A DNA stretch of 8,644 nucleotides from Candidatus Hydrogenedentota bacterium (GCA_013349485.1 DUZM01000113.1:1-8644), one strand, 5' to 3'; counted from the first letter of the stretch, positions 1 to 7,032 are shown. Notes: generated by a model from the letters alone, not told the origin. Translations and numbers: made by a program.

Positions 1-147
1 CGAATCCACAGTCCCACACAACGCAGTGCCGAAATCCTCATCACATGGCGGATAGGCATGGACCCCAGACACCACCGCGGCTGCTAACACTACCAACCCC
101 AGAGCGCAAAACGTTAGGATGCTAACTCGTTTCCCGAGCATTCTCAT
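1..147 (-). CDS. Exported protein of unknown function, N-terminal 49 residues (partial)
   Basis: The frame opens at ATG 147-145 and stays open to the window edge, so the C-terminal part is missing. The protein starts MRMLGKRVSILTF and has a basic n-region (R2, K6, R7), a hydrophobic core from about residue 9 to 27, and a plausible cleavage after VHA (residue 31), which is a classic Sec signal peptide. The mature start is YPPCDEDFG with cysteines at 35 and 44. A strong Shine-Dalgarno (GGGAGGG on the minus strand, 155-161) lies 7 nt before the ATG, and a consensus promoter lies about 50 nt further up. A second in-frame ATG two codons later is less well spaced. No family can be named from 49 residues. 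The gene is divergent from the four-gene cassette to the right, whose products also appear exported, so a related role is possible but unproven. Confidence 0.8.
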   Translation of the reverse strand, partial: MRMLGKRVSILTFCALGLVVLAAAVVSGVHAYPPCDEDFGTALCGTVDS

Positions 148-203
148 GGTTCTTCCCTCCCAGTATCTCAAGCCTTCATATCAGGTCCACAAATACATTT
201 CAT

Positions 204-232
204 ATATTAACACGTAGGAGTACCCTTGTCAA
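204..232 (-). promoter_or_regulatory. Sigma70-type promoter for the leftward exported-protein gene
   Basis: Read on the minus strand, TTGACA (232-227) is followed by a 17-nt spacer and TAATAT (209-204). This is a perfect -35, a near-consensus -10 and ideal spacing. Initiation would fall near 197, giving a 5' leader of about 50 nt that contains the GGGAGGG ribosome binding site. The local A+T-rich stretch at 191-210 contrasts with the surrounding sequence, as expected for a promoter. Confidence 0.8.
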
Positions 233-702
233 CGAGGTCATTGGACTGTGTATACTCAAGGCCCATTCGGCTAGACATCCTGATGTGTCGGCCAAACCCC
301 TAGCCCGCATCGCTTCCCCGAACGTTGATGAAGCGCGCGAAACATATGATGTCCGCACAACTACCCGCACCGAAACCGTCGGCGCCTACTACGAATGGCC
401 CTTCAAACGAAAAGGCAAAACCCCTACCGTCAACCGCTCTGCGTCTCAAGCCAAGGCGTTCCAATGCGCCATCGACCGCAACGGAAAACACGAAGCTGTC
501 CTCCAAGGCCTACACTCCCCCGGACAATTCTGGCAGCCACTACCAAGGGAGTGAAGGGGCGTAAACCCAGCAATTAGAAGGACTTGCACTTTAAGTTAGT
601 GTCAGGCTATGGATGTCCCGGGCATCGCGCACCCCGAATTGTGCACGGCTCACAACACAAGATGAAAAGGCGAAACTAGGAGGGGGGATCTACAGAAACT
701 TC
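233..702. other. Intergenic region between divergent promoters, no supported gene
   Basis: No reading frame here has both a start with a ribosome binding site and a recognisable product. Between about 285 and 564 the DNA is unusually free of stop codons: overlapping frames of about 60 to 90 codons exist on the plus strand and one of 68 codons on the minus strand. They use GTG, TTG or unsupported starts, and one is proline/serine/threonine-rich low complexity. A decayed gene fragment is possible, but the true frame, if any, cannot be told by eye. From 565 to 702 nothing recognisable is seen apart from a purine-rich patch (680-690) that resembles a ribosome binding site but is followed by no start codon. 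Confidence 0.5.
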
Positions 703-732
703 TTGACACTAGCCACTGCGATGCGATAGAAT
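703..732 (+). promoter_or_regulatory. Sigma70-type promoter for the four-gene exported-protein cassette
   Basis: TTGACA (703-708), an 18-nt spacer and TAGAAT (727-732) form a good housekeeping promoter on the plus strand. Transcription would begin near 739. It points at the cassette whose first start codon is at 1118. No other promoter of similar quality was seen between here and 1118, nor in the gaps inside the cassette, so this is the likely promoter of the whole unit. Confidence 0.65.
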
Positions 733-738
733 TACCGC

Positions 739-1117
739 GCAGTATTTAGGCGGGGAAGTTTAGATCTCGGGCAAAGGCTTTGCGGGAGGGAATCCAGGTG
801 GTGTGCGTGGGCACAAGAGCGCTTGGGCGCGCACTGGAAAGACCGAGAGGGCGACTGTTCTGACAATGGGGGAAGGTAGAGGCTGTGCTGGCTTGTCTGT
901 GATTGGAAGGAAGGAGTGTCTGTGGAGTGGGATTTGAGGTATTTGGCGGGCTTTGAACTTGAGTGTAGGTTCGGAGGAGACAGGTTACAGGGTGAATTGG
1001 TTGGCTGAGGCTCAGGCCTTGGAAGGGAGAGTTGGCCAGCTGACCGGACATGGTTGGCGACTGGAAACGTGGGGTCCGGGAAGCCGGAGACGTCCCGTCC
1101 GGCGGAAAGGAGGCAGA
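739..1117 (+). other. Long G-rich, C-poor leader upstream of the cassette
   Basis: From the predicted start site to the first gene is about 380 nt without a supported coding sequence. The plus strand is strongly G-skewed: my hand count for 841-960 is 50 G against 14 C. A near-palindrome GCAAAGGCTTTGC lies at about 766-780. The frame of the first cassette gene is open back to a TTG at 953, but that 55-residue extension has no ribosome binding site, reads R/G-rich and would bury the signal peptide. The opposite strand is open across much of the region and reads as S/T/P-rich low complexity, a consequence of the skew. I recognise no riboswitch or RNA family. Confidence 0.5.
1106..1113 (+). promoter_or_regulatory. 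Ribosome binding site deciding the start of the first cassette gene
   Basis: AAAGGAGG lies 4 nt before ATG 1118. This fixes the start there rather than at the upstream TTG 953, and the protein then begins directly with a signal peptide. Confidence 0.75.
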
Positions 1118-2038
1118 ATGGCGGCCAAGAGACTGGTCGGACGCGGTTGTACCGTAGTCATCGTAATGTATCTCATGCTGGTTCCCGAATCGGCCTATGG
1201 CGCGGTCTACGAGTGGTTCAAGCATAGCGGGATCACGGCAAGTATTTCCCCCACCCCCACAAAAGTCATGGCCTGCACGGAGACGGGCTTTTCCACCTCG
1301 CCCATTGACTATGACTGCAAAGAGAACACTCAGAGCCCGTATGACTGGCATATTGTCCCCGACACCTTTGAGTATTACTGGGAGTGCAACCACGGAAGCA
1401 TAGTGGGGGCCGACGACGGTCCATCCATCACGTACAAGGCGGGCGAGACTGCCGGAAGCGGGGCAGTGCTATTATGGGTCAACGATGTGGCGGCAATCCC
1501 GCCGGGCGACATCGGGACTCGTGACGACACTGCCATCTTCAGGCAACATAACTTCTCCGTCATTGCACCTACTGGCGAGACATCCACTTTCCTCGGGTGG
1601 CAACCCGCAGATGATATAGCGAAGTTCAAAGGTACGGTCACTCCTGCGGGAGACAACTTTCAAGGCCTCGATGTTGACGAGGGGACAGAAGGTTCGGGCG
1701 CCTCGGATGGCTGCTGGTTTGCCGGATCAGCCTATGACGAATACACGAACGAAAGTGCCATTTCGGGCGGGAGATGGACGATTGACGCCAGTAACAACTA
1801 CCAAACGGATTATATTGGGGCTTTCGGGGATATTGACGGTTATTACAGCGCACAGGGCAAAACGCCCTGCGACCTGTCAGTTACACAACACATGCATTTT
1901 GAATGCGACGGGGCGGCAGGCGGTTATGGAACAGGCGCCGGATGGAAGGAATACACTACAAACGCGTTTCTCATTGAGGTCGGCAACAACAGCACTTTCG
2001 TCTCAAGAGACGGCGTGAAATCCAGCACGGGGCACTAG
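1118..2038 (+). CDS. Exported six-cysteine protein of unknown family, first gene of the cassette
   Basis: This 306-residue protein matches no family I recognise. It begins MAAKRLVGRG, followed by a hydrophobic segment (about residues 11-23) and a likely cleavage after SAYG (residue 28), so it should pass the inner membrane by Sec. The mature part has exactly six cysteines (53, 67, 90, 199, 251, 263), an even number consistent with disulfides in an extracytoplasmic compartment. Residues about 80-150 contain a WEC motif, a YKAGETAGSGAVLLWV stretch and an FSVIAPTGE strand. These read like an Ig/PKD-type beta-sandwich, but this is impression, not proof. The C-terminal half is rich in G, Y, D, N and S, typical of secreted beta proteins. 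There is no transmembrane anchor and no lipobox. The next gene starts 14 nt after the stop, which implies co-transcription. The start was chosen by AAAGGAGG and the signal peptide. Confidence 0.8.
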   Translation: MAAKRLVGRGCTVVIVMYLMLVPESAYGAVYEWFKHSGITASISPTPTKVMACTETGFSTSPIDYDCKENTQSPYDWHIVPDTFEYYWECNHGSIVGADDGPSITYKAGETAGSGAVLLWVNDVAAIPPGDIGTRDDTAIFRQHNFSVIAPTGETSTFLGWQPADDIAKFKGTVTPAGDNFQGLDVDEGTEGSGASDGCWFAGSAYDEYTNESAISGGRWTIDASNNYQTDYIGAFGDIDGYYSAQGKTPCDLSVTQHMHFECDGAAGGYGTGAGWKEYTTNAFLIEVGNNSTFVSRDGVKSSTGH

Positions 2039-2052
2039 CAGAGGAGAGAGTT

Positions 2053-3567
2053 ATGTTGAAATCGCGAACTCGCGCCAGGACAAGAAGCCCAAGAGCCCTT
2101 GTGGCTGGTCTCGTTGCACTGCTTGTTTTGCACGCGCGATGCCTGGTTGCTGAAGACGGAACAATGGCTGTTGACGTCAATGAGCCGAGACCTCTTGCAG
2201 CAGCCGCGAGGGTATTGGAAACGCGTCACGGCCTGCCTATCAGCTACGAGGACCCAAAGTACATTAGCGAACAGGACATGTCCGATGCCACGTTGTCAGT
2301 GCGGAAGGACCTCCATCTCTATGCGGCGGGTGAAGCCCCAAAAGTGCTTGTTCCGCGTGCTGCGCAGTTGAGTGCCACGTACACGGTTTCTACGGAGGCC
2401 AACCTGCCCACGGACCTTCTTGGCATACTTGAAGGGCTTTGTGACGCACACAGCAATTCCGGCAATCCCGGCCGTTTCCGCGTCGTGGCCTCTGACGGGA
2501 TGCTACATATTGTGCCGACAAGCATATTGAATAAGAGCGGGGGATACGAGACCGCCGGGTCTGTGCTTGACACGATCGTCGCTTTCCCCGAGCAACAGCG
2601 CAGTACCATGGAAACCCTCGGCCTTCTCCTATTGAAGATTTCGGAAGTTAGCGGCGAGCACGTGACTTTTGGAATGATTCCTATCAACCGGCTCTCTCAA
2701 ACTCAGGTGTCTACGGGTGCCTCGAATGAACGGGCCCGAGATGTCTTAATCCGGATACTCAAAGGCACGGAGGGGACGTTTTCCTGGCGCCTGTTCTACG
2801 ACGCAAGCCCGCACTTGCAGTGGCACGTGCTCAATATCCATTTCGTACGCACGCGCGAGAGCGGAGGAACCGCCGAAGCGGCGTTCGCGCCGATCGGAGA
2901 ATCCTTGTTCATGGATCCGCAGGTTTTTGCAGATATGGAAGTTCAATTGATGGTTAACCTTGAACAGTACGTTGATCAAGAGAAAGTGCAGAGACACCAC
3001 GCAGAGAGGGAGGCTCTGCAAGCGAAGTTGGACAGCGACGAGAAGATGTCATTGAAAGCCGCGCTTGAACTGGCCCAAATGTACACGTTCAAGGGGCCGT
3101 TGGGCTTCAAGAAGGACATCAACAAAGCCCATCAGATCTGCGAGTCAATTAGGTCGATCTTCTCGGGGAACGAGTTCGGCGTTATCACGACCGAGTTGAA
3201 TCTGGAGAATATGCGGATGTTTTATTCGGCGGAACATCTCTCGAAGGACGCGACAATGGCCAGCTATCTGGCTTGCTGCCGGCGGATTCTGAACATCCCC
3301 GACGACGAGTTCGTTGATTCGACGAGAACACTGGCGACGGACGACGAGCGGGAACGCTTCCTTGCAGATGTGCGAACGCTAAAAGACAGTGTCCGACAGC
3401 GTCTGATGACGCTGTCGGTTGCGCATGGATATGAGTCACCAACAACATTTCTTGAACTGGGCTACATTCGGGCACAAGTGCCTAATGACGACGATATTCA
3501 GGCATGGGTTGAGGAAGAACTGCGCAAGGCGCAGATGCCCGACTTGGCCGATCCGGGTGCCTACTAA
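2053..3567 (+). CDS. Exported protein with STN-like N-terminal region and helical C-terminal half
   Basis: This is a 504-residue protein with a very basic start (six Arg/Lys in the first 14 residues), a hydrophobic core at 15-28 and a likely cleavage after CLVA (residue 33). GAGGAG (2041-2046) sits 6 nt before the ATG. Residues about 41-75 (NEPRPLAAAARVLETRHG, then SYEDPKY) resemble the short STN-type segment found at the N-terminus of secretins and TonB-dependent receptors. A second segment at about 225-266 (ERARDVLIRIL, FSWRLFYD, LQWHVLNIHFV) matches the tail of stand-alone proteins of this kind that I associate with Acidobacteria-like genomes; this is recollection, not a search. No secretin or beta-barrel follows. 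Residues about 287-500 are predominantly helical and charged; 335-366 has a Sel1/TPR-like spacing (A-L-L-MY-G-D-KA). A cysteine precedes the cleavage region (HARC), but arginine at -1 does not fit a lipobox. It may be a periplasmic partner of a complex. Confidence 0.8.
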   Translation: MLKSRTRARTRSPRALVAGLVALLVLHARCLVAEDGTMAVDVNEPRPLAAAARVLETRHGLPISYEDPKYISEQDMSDATLSVRKDLHLYAAGEAPKVLVPRAAQLSATYTVSTEANLPTDLLGILEGLCDAHSNSGNPGRFRVVASDGMLHIVPTSILNKSGGYETAGSVLDTIVAFPEQQRSTMETLGLLLLKISEVSGEHVTFGMIPINRLSQTQVSTGASNERARDVLIRILKGTEGTFSWRLFYDASPHLQWHVLNIHFVRTRESGGTAEAAFAPIGESLFMDPQVFADMEVQLMVNLEQYVDQEKVQRHHAEREALQAKLDSDEKMSLKAALELAQMYTFKGPLGFKKDINKAHQICESIRSIFSGNEFGVITTELNLENMRMFYSAEHLSKDATMASYLACCRRILNIPDDEFVDSTRTLATDDERERFLADVRTLKDSVRQRLMTLSVAHGYESPTTFLELGYIRAQVPNDDDIQAWVEEELRKAQMPDLADPGAY

Positions 3568-3580
3568 TTAGGACAACCGG

Positions 3581-4675
3581 ATGAACTGCCGAGCCAGATT
3601 GCAGCAAAGCCGGCCCCTATTCTTTCTTGCGACAGATGAAGGAGCATCCTCGTCGTGCTTCGGCGGCGCAGGCCCTACGGTTAATCGTTCACGTGCACAG
3701 TCCAGACTGCTCGTAGTGTGTATGGCATTCTTGCTTGCGAGCACGCAATTCTCCTTTGGTCAAGTTGAGTTTCCCCAGTCCGAGTTCGACCTCGGTGTGG
3801 TGAAGCAAGGCCCTGATCCCCTCATGGCCACCTTCAAAATCGTTAATCGCACCCTTGACGCGGAAGCCCGCATCGTCAGCGTCCGCAGTTCGTGCGGATG
3901 CCTGAGTGCTTCTGCGAAGGATACGGTCCTCAGCCCTGGCGAGCTGACAGTCCTGCAGTTGAAAGTCGATACGCTAACCATGCGTGCAGGACCATTTAGG
4001 AAGTATGTCCACGTGGTCTATGAGCAAGCCGGCTCGGAAAAAGTGGTACAACTCACGTGCAAAGGCTCAATCGTTTCCCCTCCTGTGTATCGCACGCTGG
4101 CCGTGGATTTTGGAGAAATACGAAGAGATGAGATAAGGACAAAAGGGATTCGGCTTGAAATGCTCGGAAATGCCGAATCCCTGGATGTCGTCGCGGAGAA
4201 GGGACCTCTCAAATACGACATCACTAGGGACACCTCAGATGGCGCCCACGTTCTCCTCGTGTCCTTCGAGGAGAACAAGATCAGTGTTGGGCGGCACCGC
4301 CTTTCCGTACGCATTTTCAGCGACTGCCAGGACTTTCCTTTGATCGAGGTCCCCGTACAGATAACCGTTCTAAGGGATCAAGCGCTGTATCCAGATACTC
4401 TTGTCCTTGACCTTGCATCCGACCCTGCTTCTATTTCCCGTCGCGTGCGTGTTGGAGACCAGCAGGATGGGCATGTGTCGAACGTTTCGCTGATCGATGT
4501 GCCCGCGCAATTCGACTATCAGATCCTCTATAGTGACCTGGAGGGAGACTGCTTTGTGCAATTCCAATGGCGCGGCCACGAGAAAAGGCTTACACATGGG
4601 AATATGTATGTCATCTACGAAATGAACGGCGTGCTGCGCAAGGATATCCTGCCCTACTGTGTCCTATTGAATTGA
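3581..4675 (+). CDS. DUF1573 family exported protein
   Basis: This is a 364-residue protein. Residues about 62-165 fit DUF1573: a strand pair FDLGVVKQG, a F-K-I-V-N-R strand, and the hallmark SSCGC (C105, C107), followed by LSPGELTVLQLKVDT and closing at QLTCKGSIV. DUF1573 is an Ig-like, ASH-related domain of unknown function common in exported proteins of Bacteroidota and Planctomycetota. Residues about 170-265 (VDFGEI to VPVQITVLRD) look like a second domain of the same fold without the CGC motif, and about 268-364 like a third. The hydrophobic segment is at 43-58 with likely cleavage after FSFG (60). That leaves an unusually long N-terminal stretch of about 42 residues before it. The start at ATG 3581 is supported by AGGA (3570-3573) with 7-nt spacing; no better in-frame start was seen before V45/M48. 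It follows the previous gene by 13 nt. Confidence 0.85.
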   Translation: MNCRARLQQSRPLFFLATDEGASSSCFGGAGPTVNRSRAQSRLLVVCMAFLLASTQFSFGQVEFPQSEFDLGVVKQGPDPLMATFKIVNRTLDAEARIVSVRSSCGCLSASAKDTVLSPGELTVLQLKVDTLTMRAGPFRKYVHVVYEQAGSEKVVQLTCKGSIVSPPVYRTLAVDFGEIRRDEIRTKGIRLEMLGNAESLDVVAEKGPLKYDITRDTSDGAHVLLVSFEENKISVGRHRLSVRIFSDCQDFPLIEVPVQITVLRDQALYPDTLVLDLASDPASISRRVRVGDQQDGHVSNVSLIDVPAQFDYQILYSDLEGDCFVQFQWRGHEKRLTHGNMYVIYEMNGVLRKDILPYCVLLN

Positions 4676-4844
4676 AAGCAAGGGGCGTGCTGTCAAAGCG
4701 CCGCATCAAGACGTAGTGTGACGCTCTCCCCAAGGAGTTCGATTTCTGGAATAGCAAAGCCGAAGATGCGCGCCCGCAGGCACCGGAGCTAGTACGGGTG
4801 GCGGGGCAGCCGGCAACCAATGCAAGAGAGGGAGCAAAGGCATC
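4676..4844 (+). other. Gap inside the cassette, no supported gene
   Basis: This is the only sizeable gap in the cassette (169 nt). No promoter, hairpin-plus-T-run terminator or RNA could be recognised. One plus frame is open from 4717 to a TGA at 4849-4851, preceded by an in-frame TAG (4714-4716). It reads like plausible protein (CDALPKEFDFWN onwards) but has no ATG and no ribosome binding site. It may be a decayed fragment or chance. Confidence 0.4.
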
Positions 4845-5972
4845 GTGTTGAACAGGCGCAATGGTCTCGTCCTTCTGCTTCCAACGTTTCTTCTGGCCTT
4901 CGCTGCTTCCGCCGAACCGTTCGGGATAGGGACTGTGTACGTTGCACACCCGGTCGTACAACTGAACGACGAGAACAATGCGTCTGCAACTATTCGATAT
5001 CAATGCACAAGTGCCTTGACCTGCGATCTCATCCTGTACGACCGAACACCTTCGGAAGTGAGGACGCTTTTCGCGGCCAAGCACCATGAGCCGGGCATCT
5101 ACGAGGCCACATGGCGCGGTAGGGACGATTCCGACAACCCGGTGCGCAACGGTTATTACTTCATAAAGATGATCGGCCGACCGTCTGGGGCAATTCTGTT
5201 CGACTCCGCCTCAACCGACTGGGGCCATACCATCGTTGCGGAAGACTTGTTTGCCTCTCGCGATGCAAAGATAATGTACAAATTGTCCCAGAACGCCGTT
5301 GTTCATGTCGGACTAGGCCACGAAGGTACAGGAGGCTATTTTAGGACACTGGTCGATTGGAAGGCGCGTCCGAAAGGGCGCCACGTGGAAACCTGGGATG
5401 GTTACGACGCGAGCGGGAAAGTGTGCCTGATCGATCGGTCAAACACGCTGGTGCAAGTGGTTGCTTATAGCCTTCCAGAACAGACCGTCATTGTCACGGG
5501 ATCCAGAACCGAAACACTCCCAGTGAAGAAGGAGGATTCGGAGTACATTGTTCCGTCAGCAAGAAACACGAACCAGATAGAGGACATCTCCATCTATGCG
5601 CGTCAGGCTGATGTCTTGTGCAGGACCCCGTTGTTCGCCATTGAGGCCGTTGACCAGAAGGGAGCGGCGTTTGATCTGGACAGATCCTTCCTTTCTGTAC
5701 CGGTTGTTATCAGAATCAAGCCCGATAGTGAGACCAAGAAGGCGTTGCTTTTCGAGCCGTATAAGATCGCGGTATTCATCGATGATTCGTTGGTGCATGA
5801 AGGAGAGGAAAGCTGCGATGACTTCGCCTTCTGGCTTTATCCTAAGCAGTTTTCTTCCGGAGCCCACGTGCTAAACGTGAATGTCATCAGGGATCTTGGG
5901 GCTCACGTGGGCGCCGCCATGACAAGGTTTTGCGTTGCTGAAGAAGGCGTACGCGATTCGGGGGGGCGTTGA
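4845..5972 (+). CDS. Exported protein with two FlgD-like Ig modules
   Basis: This is a 375-residue protein, starting at GTG 4845 or at TTG 4848. AAAGG (4836-4840) lies 4 or 7 nt before these, and GAGGGAG (4828-4834) lies further up, so the start is uncertain by one codon. The signal peptide is clear: MLNRRNG, a hydrophobic stretch at 8-20 and cleavage after ASA (23). Residues about 45-112 carry the FlgD-Ig signature (YEATWRGRDDSDNPVRNGYYFIKM). Residues about 142-212 repeat it in diverged form (VETWDGYDASGK, then LVQVVAY). In FlgD this Ig-like fold stabilises the hook cap, but the same module is widespread as a C-terminal element in secreted proteins, and no flagellar gene lies nearby. Residues 230-375 contain further beta-strand-like stretches without a recognised family. 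It is the last gene of the cassette and ends facing the importer operon. Confidence 0.8.
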   Translation: MLNRRNGLVLLLPTFLLAFAASAEPFGIGTVYVAHPVVQLNDENNASATIRYQCTSALTCDLILYDRTPSEVRTLFAAKHHEPGIYEATWRGRDDSDNPVRNGYYFIKMIGRPSGAILFDSASTDWGHTIVAEDLFASRDAKIMYKLSQNAVVHVGLGHEGTGGYFRTLVDWKARPKGRHVETWDGYDASGKVCLIDRSNTLVQVVAYSLPEQTVIVTGSRTETLPVKKEDSEYIVPSARNTNQIEDISIYARQADVLCRTPLFAIEAVDQKGAAFDLDRSFLSVPVVIRIKPDSETKKALLFEPYKIAVFIDDSLVHEGEESCDDFAFWLYPKQFSSGAHVLNVNVIRDLGAHVGAAMTRFCVAEEGVRDSGGR

Positions 5973-6156
5973 CGAAGAGTAAAGTTGCAGGAAAACAGAA
6001 GGATAGGAGTAGTGGCGTAGCGGAAGTTCCAGGGGAGTTTGCTTATTTGGGTGTTGTGTGGCGCACGTACGGAAGGGGTAGGGTGAGTTGGCTGAACGAG
6101 GAAAGGGGGCTGCTTGGACCTTACAAAAACTGAGGACGCTGGTAGGATTTCGCGGT
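5973..6156. other. Convergent intergenic junction, G-rich and C-poor on the plus strand
   Basis: The cassette and the importer operon converge here with 184 bp between stops. A bidirectional terminator would be expected, but I find no convincing stem followed by a T-run. The nearest candidate is a short T-run on the minus strand (about 6123-6128) just past oppC, without a clear stem. The plus strand is strongly G-skewed (hand count for 6001-6120: 54 G and 15 C), as in the leader upstream of the cassette. Confidence 0.5.
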
Positions 6157-7032
6157 TCAGTCTTTTGCGGCTCGGGGGTCAAGGGCGTCGCGGAGTCCGT
6201 CGCCGAGGAAGTTGAGTGAGAAGAGGGTGAGGGAGAGGGCGAGGCTCGGGAAGATGAGGGCCCAGGGACATTCTTCCATGATGTCGACGCCTTGTTTGAT
6301 TAGGACGCCCCAGGAACTGGTCTCGACGCCGAGGCCGAGGTAGCTCAGGGTGGCTTCGATAAGCATGACGTTGGGGATGGTGAGGGTCGTGTAGACGATA
6401 ATGGGGCCGAGCACGTTCGGGATCAGGTGGCGCAACAGGATCTGGCGCCGGGGGATGCCCATGGCGACGGCGGCCTCGATGAACTCGCGTTTCATGAGCG
6501 ACATGACTTGGGCGCGGACGATTCGGGCCATGGTGAGCCATTGTACGGCGCCGATGGCCAGGAACAACAGCACGATGTTCCGGCCAAACAGGACCATGAG
6601 CACGATGACGAATATGGTAAATGGCAGGGCGTACAAAATGTCCACGAAACGCATCATTAGGGCGTCGGTGCGGCCGCCTGCGGAACCGGCAACGGCGCCG
6701 TAGAGTACGCCTATCGCCAGGGATACTGCCGTGGCCGCGAACCCCACCATGAGCGAGATGCGTCCGCCGTACAAGATCAGGGTAAACAAGTCCTGGCCCA
6801 ACTGGTCGGTCCCGAACCAGTGTTGGGGGCCGGGCGGCGCCGCGCCGAGGGCGGGGTCTTGGTCCTGGCGGCCATAGGGCGAGAGCCACGGGCCCACCAC
6901 GGCCGAGATGATCACGATGAGCAACACGATCAGCCCGGCGACGGCAAGCCGGTTCTTCCGAAGGCGCCGCAAGGCGTCTTGCCAAAGCGAGGTGCCCTGC
7001 TCGGCTTCGAGATAGCTCCGTGAACTGTGCAC
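6157..7032 (-). CDS. oppC: Oligopeptide/dipeptide ABC transporter permease, OppC/DppC type
   Basis: This 291-residue inner-membrane permease is one of the two pore subunits of a peptide importer. The OppC-type N-terminal region is visible: a cytoplasmic start, RRLRKNRLAVAGLIVLLIV leading into the first membrane helix (about 29-50), and the family motif HWFGTDQLGQDLF at 71-83. Further helices follow at about 92-116, 132-165, 205-222 and 255-278. The EAA loop that docks on the ATPases is at 183-211 (EFIEAAVAMGIPRRQILLRHLIP, with G192). The C-terminus has the usual LNFLGDGLRDALDPR. Length is normal for the family. The start is GTG 7032-7030, with AGGA on the minus strand 7 nt upstream. Separation from oppB is unusually wide (371 bp) because a palindromic repeat lies between. 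Whether the substrate is oligopeptide or dipeptide cannot be decided from the permease. Confidence 0.93.
   Translation of the reverse strand: MHSSRSYLEAEQGTSLWQDALRRLRKNRLAVAGLIVLLIVIISAVVGPWLSPYGRQDQDPALGAAPPGPQHWFGTDQLGQDLFTLILYGGRISLMVGFAATAVSLAIGVLYGAVAGSAGGRTDALMMRFVDILYALPFTIFVIVLMVLFGRNIVLLFLAIGAVQWLTMARIVRAQVMSLMKREFIEAAVAMGIPRRQILLRHLIPNVLGPIIVYTTLTIPNVMLIEATLSYLGLGVETSSWGVLIKQGVDIMEECPWALIFPSLALSLTLFSLNFLGDGLRDALDPRAAKD

Noticed and set aside
953..1117. N-terminal extension of the first cassette gene from TTG 953
   Set aside because: It has no ribosome binding site, and it would place 55 R/G-rich residues before a clear signal peptide that has its own AAAGGAGG-ATG.
746..1393. Minus-strand open frame of 215 codons
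   Set aside because: It overlaps the first cassette gene and the G-skewed leader. Its product is S/T/P-rich low complexity in the leader part and an antisense shadow in the rest.
2053..2160. Lipoprotein signal (lipobox) in the STN-like protein
   Set aside because: The candidate cysteine is preceded by HAR; arginine at -1 does not fit the lipobox consensus. A signal peptidase I site after CLVA fits better.
4611..5087. Minus-strand open frame of 158 codons over the cassette gap
   Set aside because: It is antisense to two well-supported genes, and its product has no recognisable features or ribosome binding site.
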